A stretch of 64,000 nt of DNA, taken from Sinobacterium caligoides. GTDB lineage: Bacteria; Pseudomonadota; Gammaproteobacteria; Pseudomonadales; Sinobacteriaceae. Below, piece after piece: positions 57,452 through 64,000 of the stretch (the stretch's first letter is position 1; the number at the start of each line of letters is the position of its first letter). The stretch spans positions 744,001-808,000 of the forward strand of contig NZ_RKHR01000004.1 in NCBI RefSeq assembly GCF_003752585.1. The letters are read 5' to 3'. The notes below the pieces were generated by a model. That model searched no databases, had not been told where the DNA came from, and saw nothing but the letters and a program-made list of their open reading frames with translations. Made by a program: the position numbers and the translations under genes.

Positions 57452-58039
57452 AGCTTCACGCTCAAGAGATCAATACCAATAGCATGCTCCGTAACCGCAG
57501 CCTGCCTTTCAGAATAGTGCATAGCGGCACGCATCGTTAACCCTACCCTGACGAAGAAGCGGTGAATGCTTGGACGGCAACACAGTTAGAGCCGTAAGAT
57601 AGGAGCTATGAGGGGCGCATAGTAGCGCAATGACATATCGGCGAAGATGAGCTAAGTCAAGATTACCCAGAAGCCGAGCGACCTCAACTAATATGGCTGC
57701 TTCTGCTTTTCAAAAACAACAGTAGAGCGGGTATTTACACCTTTCTCGTCGACTAAATCCGAGCAGCTCATGGCACTCATCGTGCGACAAAAAGCGTGCA
57801 GGAAACGCTCTTCCAACGCCCGTATCAACGATGCTAGTCGCAGAAAAAATGCGCAACATCAACAAAACACAGCTGTAACGACCAGATCATCGCCTGCTGA
57901 TAAAAGTCTCTTCTCTCGCCACCGCAAAGGCCTTAACATGCAGCGAATATCAGCACTACAGCTGCCGATAGATCATTAACAACTCACCGAGAAGCGCCCC
58001 CGTCTTTTTATAGTGTCGCTCTCACCTACGAGGTAGCCC
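57452..58039. other. Divergent region between rbsD and lysE-type gene
   Basis: About 590 bases. It should contain the rbs promoter. I see no obvious LacI-type palindrome, repeat or RNA gene. A short plus-strand frame at 57770-57979 is basic and low-complexity and is not supported. Confidence 0.45.
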
Positions 58040-58657
58040 ATGACTTGGCTCAACGCTGTCGCCCTTGCCACGACCATGCTTATTCTTGTGACGACACCCG
58101 GCCCCGGCGTCTTCGCCGTTGTCAGCCGCGCGCTCGCCAGCGGCTTCCGAGTTACCATGCCACTAGTTTTCGGTATGGTCTGTGCCGATCTCATTTTCCT
58201 CTGCATCGCTATCTTTGGCCTGTCGTTGATCGCAGGCGTACTCGACGAGTTCTTCGTCATCGTCAAATACCTCGGCGCCAGCTACCTAGTCTGGATGGCC
58301 TACAAGATATGGCGCTCTAAACCCACGACTACCATCTCAGAGGACGACGACAGTAACGAGCGCTGGCCCGCCACCGTCGCCAGTGGCCTGATGATCGGAC
58401 TATCAAACCCCAAGGTCATCCTCTTCTATCTTGGCTTGCTGCCCACCTTTGTTGACCTCGGCTCACTAGACCTTTTCGGTGCCGGTATTATTGTCGCGAT
58501 CATCTTCACCATCGCCTTCTCGGTGCTCACCGGCTACGCCTATACCGCCGCGAAGGCGCGCCACCTATTCCAAAGTGAACGAGCCAGTATTCGCCTTAAC
58601 CGCCTTGCCGCTAGCGCAATGACCGCCACAGCCGTCGCAATACTACTGCGCCAATAA
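58040..58657 (+). CDS. LysE/RhtB-family exporter
   Basis: 205 residues, six hydrophobic segments. The N terminus with TPGPGVFAVVSRALASGFR is the LysE/RhtB signature; KYLGASYLVWMAYKIWRS is the second conserved part, and SNPKVILFYLGLLPTF the third. Exports an amino acid or derivative, identity not readable. GAGGTAG sits five bases before the ATG. No adjacent regulator; convergent with dnaB across a terminator. Confidence 0.9.
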   Translation: MTWLNAVALATTMLILVTTPGPGVFAVVSRALASGFRVTMPLVFGMVCADLIFLCIAIFGLSLIAGVLDEFFVIVKYLGASYLVWMAYKIWRSKPTTTISEDDDSNERWPATVASGLMIGLSNPKVILFYLGLLPTFVDLGSLDLFGAGIIVAIIFTIAFSVLTGYAYTAAKARHLFQSERASIRLNRLAASAMTATAVAILLRQ

Positions 58658-58684
58658 GCCCCCCTCAAAAAACGCACGCAATAA

Positions 58685-58706
58685 AAAGGGGGCCTAGCCC
58701 CCCTTT
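58685..58706. terminator. Bidirectional terminator, lysE-type gene/dnaB
   Basis: GGGGGC/GCCCCC stem with CTA loop, A-run before and CTTT after, between two convergent genes. Confidence 0.75.
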
Positions 58707-58736
58707 CCCCCCCTAACCTAAGCAACTTGAATCAGC

Positions 58737-60194
58737 TTATTCACCATAATCGCCGGTGTACTGACCCGGCGCCAGATCATCAAAGCGCGAATGGGCACCA
58801 TTAAAGGCGAGGCGACAGGTGCCGATGGGGCCGTTACGCTGCTTACCTATGATGATCTCGGCAATTCCCTTATCGGGACTATCCTCGTTATAAACCTCGT
58901 CGCGGTAGATAAAGGCAATAATATCCGCATCCTGCTCGATCGCTCCCGACTCACGTAGATCAGAGTTGATCGGCCGCTTATTTGGCCGCTGCTCCAACGA
59001 GCGGTTGAGCTGCGACAGGCAGACGACCGGGCACTCAAACTCCTTAGCCAACATCTTCATCGATCGAGAGATCTCAGAGATCTCAGCCGTGCGCCCCTCT
59101 GACTGCCCGGAGACCTGCATCAACTGCAGGTAATCGATCATTACCATAGCGATATCACCATGCTCTCGGCTGATTCGACGCACTCGCGAACGCACCTCCG
59201 TTGGTGTTAAAGCTGCAGTATCATCGATAAATAACTTCTTATCCTTCAGTTTATTAATCGCCGTGCTTAACTTGGGCCAGTCCTCCTCATCGAGCTGACC
59301 GGTACGCACCTTGGTCTGATTGATCCGGCCAACCGATGCCAAGCTACGCATCATCAACGACTCACTCGGCATCTCCATACTGAACACCACGACGCAATTC
59401 TCCTGCGACAAGATGGCATTCTCCACCAAGTTCATCGCGAAAGTCGTCTTACCCATCGAGGGACGGGCTGCGACGATCACCAGGTCCGAATCCTGCCAGC
59501 CCGAAGTCATCTCGTCGAGATCGGCAAACCCCGAGGTCAAACCGGTGATACCCTCACCTTGATCGACCATTTCATCAATCTTAGCGACGGTATTTTTCAG
59601 CAGAGCGTTCATCTCTACCGGCCCACCCTCCTTCGGACGGGCCTCGCCAATCTTGGTAATATTACGCTCAGCCGCCTCCAACAACTCGTCGGCAGCCCGC
59701 CCATCAGGGTCAAAGCAAGCCTCGGCTATCTCGTTGGCAGCGCCAATCAGCGAGCGACGCGTTGAGCGCTCACGCACAATCTCCGCATAGGCTTTGATGT
59801 TAGCAACACTGGGGGTATTACGCGCCAGCTCACCAAGATAGCCCAGACCACCTGCCTCATCGAGTTCAGCACGGTTACTCAGATGCTCGGAGAGGGTGAT
59901 GATATCGAGTGGTTTTTCTGCCTTGATGAGCTCTTCCATCGCCGCAAAAATCAGTCGATGGTCACCACGATAGAAATCAGTCGGCCCAACATTCTCGTTG
60001 ACCGCATCCCAATTATCAGCAGACAGCATTAGGCCGCCAATTACAGACTGCTCAGCCTCAATCGAGTGCGGCGGCACTTTCAGCCGCAGTAGCTCATCAT
60101 CACCATCATCGACTACCATTGCAGATTCATCATCCAACAATAGATCGTCACTCAGAGGGGGTAGTTCATCTTCCATTGGGTTATATCCGCTCAC
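58737..60194 (-). CDS. dnaB: Replicative DNA helicase DnaB
   Basis: Hexameric 5'-3' helicase of the replication fork. 485 residues. N-terminal domain (about 38-135, PHSIEAEQSVIGGLM), linker helix, and C-terminal RecA-like domain with Walker A ARPSMGKTTFAMN, Walker B-region MVMIDYLQLM and DLRESGAIEQDADII. An acidic N-terminal extension of about 35 residues precedes the conserved part. No intein is present. Downstream of rplI as in pseudomonads; a candidate partner of the lambda-P-like loader at 37.1 kb. Confidence 0.97.
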   Translation of the reverse strand: MSGYNPMEDELPPLSDDLLLDDESAMVVDDGDDELLRLKVPPHSIEAEQSVIGGLMLSADNWDAVNENVGPTDFYRGDHRLIFAAMEELIKAEKPLDIITLSEHLSNRAELDEAGGLGYLGELARNTPSVANIKAYAEIVRERSTRRSLIGAANEIAEACFDPDGRAADELLEAAERNITKIGEARPKEGGPVEMNALLKNTVAKIDEMVDQGEGITGLTSGFADLDEMTSGWQDSDLVIVAARPSMGKTTFAMNLVENAILSQENCVVVFSMEMPSESLMMRSLASVGRINQTKVRTGQLDEEDWPKLSTAINKLKDKKLFIDDTAALTPTEVRSRVRRISREHGDIAMVMIDYLQLMQVSGQSEGRTAEISEISRSMKMLAKEFECPVVCLSQLNRSLEQRPNKRPINSDLRESGAIEQDADIIAFIYRDEVYNEDSPDKGIAEIIIGKQRNGPIGTCRLAFNGAHSRFDDLAPGQYTGDYGE

Positions 60195-60332
60195 GAATGT
60201 GAGTCTAGCTTACTCATGGGGTTTTTAGTCGTTCAGTATACCGCTAATAACGACGATATCCACAACCCAGCGCAAGCCGATGGTATCGAAGGCCGGCACT
60301 TACTAACGTGTCGAAAGTACTTCGTAGCAGGC

Positions 60333-60366
60333 AAAAAAAAACGCCGCGGACTTAGCCGGCGGCGCT
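60333..60366 (-). terminator. Rho-independent terminator of rplI
   Basis: Minus strand: CGCCGC/GCGGCG stem extended by GG/CC with small bulge, followed by nine T. Confidence 0.88.
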
Positions 60367-60402
60367 TTCTAACAATCGCCGAGGCGATCAACTGTCTATC
60401 GC

Positions 60403-60849
60403 TTACTCAGCAACAACAGTTACGGTAACAGCAGCTTGAACATCGCTGTGCACCTGGATGTTGATCTCAAACTCACCAATTTCACGGATTGGACCGTTAG
60501 GTAGGCGAACCTCAGACTTGCTTACTTTGGCACCGGCAGCAGTAATCGCTTCAGCGATATCACGTGCGCCAATAGAACCGAACAGCTTACCTTCGTCGCC
60601 AGCATTGGCTTCGATAGTAACAGCCGTTGCGCCGATTTTCTCAGCACGCGACTCAGCACCAGACAACTTTTCAGTCGCTGCGGCTTCAAGCTCAGCACGA
60701 CGTGCCTCAAAGCTTTCAACGTTTGCAGCAGTTGCTGGAACAGCCTTACCCTGCGGAAAAAGGAAGTTACGACCGAAACCAGCCTTAACGTTAACCTGAT
60801 CACCCAGGCTACCTAGCTTACCAACTTTCTCGAGTAGAATGACTTGCAT
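60403..60849 (-). CDS. rplI: 50S ribosomal protein L9
   Basis: 148 residues. N-terminal [24 protein letters not shown]-type domain and KAGFGRNFL signature, long connecting helix (about 40-75) and C-terminal rRNA-binding domain ([16 protein letters not shown]). ATG 60849 is the universal L9 start; the frame runs upstream to 60930 into non-coding sequence. Last ribosomal gene of the rpsF operon, ending in a terminator. Confidence 0.97.
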   Translation of the reverse strand: MQVILLEKVGKLGSLGDQVNVKAGFGRNFLFPQGKAVPATAANVESFEARRAELEAAATEKLSGAESRAEKIGATAVTIEANAGDEGKLFGSIGARDIAEAITAAGAKVSKSEVRLPNGPIREIGEFEINIQVHSDVQAAVTVTVVAE

Positions 60850-60916
60850 CGTTTCAACCCTCTCTAAATAATATGTGTACCGAGTACTTATGCACCCAGC
60901 GTTATTGTCGGCGACC

Positions 60917-61795
60917 TTAGTCGCTCTCACCCTTAGCAGCGATTCGCTTTCTTAAGTTTAAGAAGCTATCAGCTAGGGCACCTATCACCAATATCTCTAC
61001 TACCAGTAGGCCTTGCATCACGCTTAGCAGTAGTAAGATGTAAAAAAGTATCAGCCACTGTTTTGACCAGCCTTTCACTGAGACCCACCAGTGTACGAGG
61101 CCTATACCGGCGAGCAGTAACGGCATCATCAGCACTAAAGCCCAGATTCCGTACGCACCACCTTGGGCGACTGTCGCCATCGATAGCACTGTCAATAACA
61201 GCGCCAACTGTGGCGACAAGCGTAACTGATGAAACTCCTGGCCAAACCCACCGGGGTTGTACAGCATAGCTTGCCAGTAACGCCCCATCACAAGACTCAG
61301 CACACCGAAAAGCATTTGACTCAATGCCAACGCCCCAGTAATAAATACTGGGTCGCTCAGTAATTTGAGCACCTCATGACGAACTTTCTCGTCTACCTGA
61401 GTCAGGCTCCCTGCCACCATCTGCTGCTGCATGGCCATCAACTGATTGACAAAATTGTTGTCGATCGTCAATAACAAGGCTGCAAAGCCGATGCTAACAA
61501 TAACCTGTGAGAGCAACGCTATCGACCAAGAGCGTGTCATACCAAGAGCGTAGCCCCCCATATAACCGGCGATGATCGTGGTCAGCGGTAACGGATTACC
61601 CTGCCAAGCCATAGCCAGTGTCGGTAACGACACCCACATGGCGACGATCAAGCCCTCACTCCTGCCGCGACTCAACGTCACTAGGGCGACAATTGCCGCT
61701 CCCACCCAGGAGAACATCACCGTCACGATCGCTAGGATTGCGGCGGCGATGGCCTGTATGCGCCCACGCATAATAAATTCAGCTAATGCACGCAT
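60917..61795 (-). CDS. DUF2232-type membrane protein
   Basis: 292 residues, eight or so hydrophobic helices, located between rpsR and rplI as in Pseudomonas and relatives, where the gene is annotated as a DUF2232/YybS-like membrane protein of unknown role. [15 protein letters not shown] at the start and [16 protein letters not shown] in the middle fit that family. Internal [11 protein letters not shown] segment is also typical. It has no known link to ribosome function despite its place in the operon. Confidence 0.8.
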   Translation of the reverse strand: MRALAEFIMRGRIQAIAAAILAIVTVMFSWVGAAIVALVTLSRGRSEGLIVAMWVSLPTLAMAWQGNPLPLTTIIAGYMGGYALGMTRSWSIALLSQVIVSIGFAALLLTIDNNFVNQLMAMQQQMVAGSLTQVDEKVRHEVLKLLSDPVFITGALALSQMLFGVLSLVMGRYWQAMLYNPGGFGQEFHQLRLSPQLALLLTVLSMATVAQGGAYGIWALVLMMPLLLAGIGLVHWWVSVKGWSKQWLILFYILLLLSVMQGLLVVEILVIGALADSFLNLRKRIAAKGESD

Positions 61796-61840
61796 ATATA
61801 TACTTTTTACCTCTCGCTACTTAACCTACTGATGCCGCGA

Positions 61841-62071
61841 CTATCTGTCGTGGGCGTCAGAGTAAGGCAGCAATGCTACGAAACGAGCGCGCTTGATAGC
61901 GGTTGCTAGCTGGCGCTGGTACTTAGCCTTGGTACCGGTAATACGGCTAGGAACAATCTTGCCGGTTTCGGTAATGTAAGCCTTCAAAGTTTCTAGATCT
62001 TTATAGTCGATCTGCTTAGTGCCTTCTGCAGTAAAACGGCAGAATTTACGACGACGGAAGAAACGAGCCAT
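61841..62071 (-). CDS. rpsR: 30S ribosomal protein S18
   Basis: 76 residues. [32 protein letters not shown] and [28 protein letters not shown] are universal S18 segments. It pairs with S6 on the 30S platform. 49 bp after rpsF. Confidence 0.98.
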   Translation of the reverse strand: MARFFRRRKFCRFTAEGTKQIDYKDLETLKAYITETGKIVPSRITGTKAKYQRQLATAIKRARFVALLPYSDAHDR

Positions 62072-62120
62072 GAGAACTCTCCTTCAAAAAATTGCGTTAT
62101 GCCCGATGAGGGGCGGAAAA

Positions 62121-62546
62121 TTATTCGCCTTGCTCTTCTTCAGCTGCTTCAGCTTCTTCAGAGGCAGCTTCTTCAGCAGGAGACTCGGTCTTAGCAGCAC
62201 GGCTAGCGCGACGCTCACGACTCTCTTTCTCACTCTTAAGAATCGGAGACTCTTCGGTGATAGCTTCATCTTCACGAATAACCAAGTTACGCAATACCGC
62301 ATCGTTGTAACGGAAAGTTGTAGTCAACTCATCGATGGCAGCTTGATCTGCTTCTACGTTCATTAGCACGTAGTGAGCTTTGTGAACCTTGTTGATTGAG
62401 TAAGCCAACTGACGACGGCCCCAATCTTCAAGACGGTGTACCTGACCACCTGCCTCAGTAACGATAGCAGTGTAACGCTCGATCATAGCCGGTACTTGTT
62501 CGCTTTGATCTGGGTGTACCAGAAAAACGATTTCATAGTGACGCAT
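62121..62546 (-). CDS. rpsF: 30S ribosomal protein S6
   Basis: 141 residues. [30 protein letters not shown] and KAHYVLMN are S6 hallmarks. The C terminus (about 105-141) is a glutamate/alanine-rich tail, as in enterobacterial S6 that receives extra glutamates from RimK. ATG 62546 has AAGGAG 8 bases upstream; the frame extends to 62648 only through leader sequence. Confidence 0.97.
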   Translation of the reverse strand: MRHYEIVFLVHPDQSEQVPAMIERYTAIVTEAGGQVHRLEDWGRRQLAYSINKVHKAHYVLMNVEADQAAIDELTTTFRYNDAVLRNLVIREDEAITEESPILKSEKESRERRASRAAKTESPAEEAASEEAEAAEEEQGE

Positions 62547-62706
62547 ATAAATGCTCCTTACGGTTTTAACAGCCTCAACATCGAGGCAAGGAGAACCCAA
62601 TAAAAACTTGTAACCCAGACATTCCGTGGCCTGTAGATACTTAACCAAGCACTACAAACAGATCATCTAAAACACAAGGAATCCACCGAGTTTTCGGGAA
62701 GTGCGG

Positions 62707-62735
62707 ATTATACAGAGTTAGCAAAGAAGAGGCAA
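62707..62735 (-). promoter_or_regulatory. Sigma70 promoter of the rpsF operon
   Basis: Minus strand: -35 TTGCCT (62730-62735), 17-base spacer, consensus -10 TATAAT (62707-62712). It gives a leader of about 150 bases before the rpsF ATG. Confidence 0.85.
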
Positions 62736-62744
62736 ATCATTAGC

Positions 62745-62770
62745 GGCTGCAAACAGAACTGTTTGCAGCC
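62745..62770. other. Perfect 12-bp hairpin between rlmB and rpsF
   Basis: GGCTGCAAACAG/CTGTTTGCAGCC with AA between, 17 bp after rlmB and just upstream of the rpsF -35. No T tract follows on either strand, so it is a possible weak terminator or protein site. Confidence 0.7.
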
Positions 62771-62786
62771 AGCTCAGCACCAGAAC

Positions 62787-63524
62787 TCAAACACTGCGCT
62801 GCCGTACAGCCTCAAAGAGGCAGACACCAGCCGCCACCGAGACATTCAGACTGCTGACAGTGCCAGCCATCGGAATATAAGCCAAGTAGTCACAGCACTC
62901 TTTCGTCAAGCGGCGCATGCCATCACCCTCAGCCCCCATAACAATGGCGCGAGAGCCACTAAGCTCGGTCTGATAGATCGACTCCGTCGCCTCACCGGCC
63001 GTGCCCACAATCCAGCAGCCTTGCTGCTGCAGCCATTTCATCGTCCGCTTCAGGTTTGTCACCGTGACAAAAGGTACCGTCTCCACAGCCCCACAAGCTA
63101 CTTTAGCCACTGTATTGGTCAAGCCAACTGACTTATCCTTGGGCGCAATCACAGCCGCCACACCGGCAGCGTCCGCGGTACGCAGTAACGCACCGAGGTT
63201 GTGCGGATCGGTGACGCCATCGAGAATCAGCAGTAAAGGCTCAGCCTCCCTGGCAAAAATGGCTTGCAGATAGTCCTCACTAAAGCCCTTGGCCAACTCA
63301 CAGACCGCCACCACCCCCTGATGCTTACCTCGCACCAGATCGTCTAGCTCGCGGCGCTTAACCCGCTTGCATTTGAGACCGGCTACTTCTGCCGCCTCGA
63401 GCACTTTACTCAGCCGCTGATCTTCACGCCCCTCTTGTAACAGTACTTGACGCACCCGCTGCGGCTGCTTTGCCAACAAGGTAACAACGGCATGAATACC
63501 GAATACCGTATCAAACTCACTCAT
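62787..63524 (-). CDS. rlmB: 23S rRNA (Gm2251) 2'-O-methyltransferase
   Basis: 245 residues. N-terminal substrate-binding domain ([20 protein letters not shown]) and a C-terminal SpoU knot domain with [21 protein letters not shown]-type motif 1 ([12 protein letters not shown]), [13 protein letters not shown] and the S-adenosylmethionine-binding [17 protein letters not shown]. Methylates G2251 of the peptidyl-tRNA site loop. Its start touches the rnr stop, the usual rnr-rlmB pair. Confidence 0.95.
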   Translation of the reverse strand: MSEFDTVFGIHAVVTLLAKQPQRVRQVLLQEGREDQRLSKVLEAAEVAGLKCKRVKRRELDDLVRGKHQGVVAVCELAKGFSEDYLQAIFAREAEPLLLILDGVTDPHNLGALLRTADAAGVAAVIAPKDKSVGLTNTVAKVACGAVETVPFVTVTNLKRTMKWLQQQGCWIVGTAGEATESIYQTELSGSRAIVMGAEGDGMRRLTKECCDYLAYIPMAGTVSSLNVSVAAGVCLFEAVRQRSV

Positions 63525-64000
63525 TATTCATCACCACGAAGCGTCGACATAAACTTTTTCGCCATCGAGCGAACAGTCCTGCGCTTGCGCTTAAGCTTTG
63601 GCTTAGCAACCGGCTTAGCTTCAACTCTACGCGGCTGAGCACTCTCCTCGGCCACCCGCTCGCGCTTCGCAGGCCTCTTTCGCGGCTGACGAACCGGACG
63701 TTCCGCCTTGTCCTCGACGATCGAATCCTGCTTCACAGACCTCTTTCGTGGCTGACGCGCAGGACGCTCTGTCGTTTCACCCTCCGCCGACTGCTTAGCG
63801 CGAGCAATACGGTCGTCGGTACTGCGCCCTCGCCCCTTACCTGCTGCCTTGCGCCGCTTCTTAGGAGCGTCGCCCTCATCAGTCCATCTAGGCGATTTAG
63901 CCTCACCAGAGGCCTCCTGTCCGGCCATACAAAGGTGAATCTTACGCTCCTCCATATCGACACGGGCAACCTGTACCACCAATTCATCACCAAGCTGGTA
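63524..64000 (-). CDS. rnr: Ribonuclease R, C-terminal end (partial)
   Basis: Only the last part of the gene lies in the window; the frame is open to the right edge. The end of the S1 RNA-binding domain is visible ([23 protein letters not shown]-type, ending near 63920), followed by about 130 residues of basic, low-complexity tail with two copies of R-P-x-R-Q-P-R-K-R and one K-P-x-x-K-P-K-x-K-R-K-R block. RNase R is a processive 3'-5' exonuclease of structured RNA; such lysine-rich tails aid RNA duplex unwinding. Identified from context with rlmB and the S1 end. Confidence 0.88.
   Translation of the reverse strand, partial: YQLGDELVVQVARVDMEERKIHLCMAGQEASGEAKSPRWTDEGDAPKKRRKAAGKGRGRSTDDRIARAKQSAEGETTERPARQPRKRSVKQDSIVEDKAERPVRQPRKRPAKRERVAEESAQPRRVEAKPVAKPKLKRKRRTVRSMAKKFMSTLRGDE

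Noticed and set aside
57770-57979. 69-codon frame upstream of the LysE-type gene
   Set aside because: Arg/Ser/Gln-rich composition, no ribosome-binding site, sits in a promoter region.

Overview
The window reads as a chromosomal segment of a gammaproteobacterium of moderate GC. The evidence is gene content and order: rpsF-rpsR-DUF2232-rplI-dnaB, xseB-ispA-dxs, and nrdR-ribD-ribE-ribBA-ribH-nusB-thiL-pgpA, together with DNA polymerase II, ProQ, EttA and an LpxL-type lipid A acyltransferase. A marine Cellvibrionales/Spongiibacterales-like lineage would fit, but this is inference from gene style and no rRNA is present to confirm it.

Layout. 1-8.4 kb: the 3' part of polB, a small membrane protein, the isoprenoid operon xseB-ispA-dxs, convergent ribA behind a perfect 20-bp bidirectional terminator, a retropepsin-like protease and an lpxL-type gene. 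8.6-15.3 kb: a small outer-membrane barrel, then the thiamine operon thiC-thiO-thiS-thiG-thiDE (minus strand) behind a clear sigma70 promoter and a TPP riboswitch whose downstream hairpin can mask the thiC ribosome-binding site. 15.4-18.5 kb: a FUSC/HlyD efflux pair with a divergent LysR regulator. 19-27.4 kb: a long minus-strand housekeeping block (glyA, nrdR, ribD, ribE, ribBA, ribH, nusB, thiL, pgpA, proQ-like). 27.5-35.5 kb: a PAS-GGDEF-EAL protein, ettA, an epimerase-like dehydrogenase and radA. 35.8-37.8 kb: a primosome-like pair, a protein with three DnaT-type domains overlapping a lambda-P-like helicase loader.

38-52.7 kb is the accessory part. It starts with a nitrate module (NarK-type porter, porin, NIT-like sensor). 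Then come elbB, an AraC regulator, a second porin, and a 1452-residue enzyme joining an FSH1-type serine hydrolase, an AMP-forming acyl ligase, a membrane acyltransferase-3 domain and an acyl carrier domain. A PEBP protein and a divergent phosphopantetheinyl transferase follow. The synthetase/transferase plus its activating PPTase is the best candidate for an undescribed system. A decayed, deleted copy of the NIT-like gene lies at the far end, so the two copies bracket this block.

52.7-57.5 kb is a complete ribose operon (rbsDACBK, minus strand) without an adjacent regulator. 58-64 kb holds a LysE-type exporter and the conserved dnaB-rplI-DUF2232-rpsR-rpsF-rlmB-rnr block, with rnr running off the right edge.
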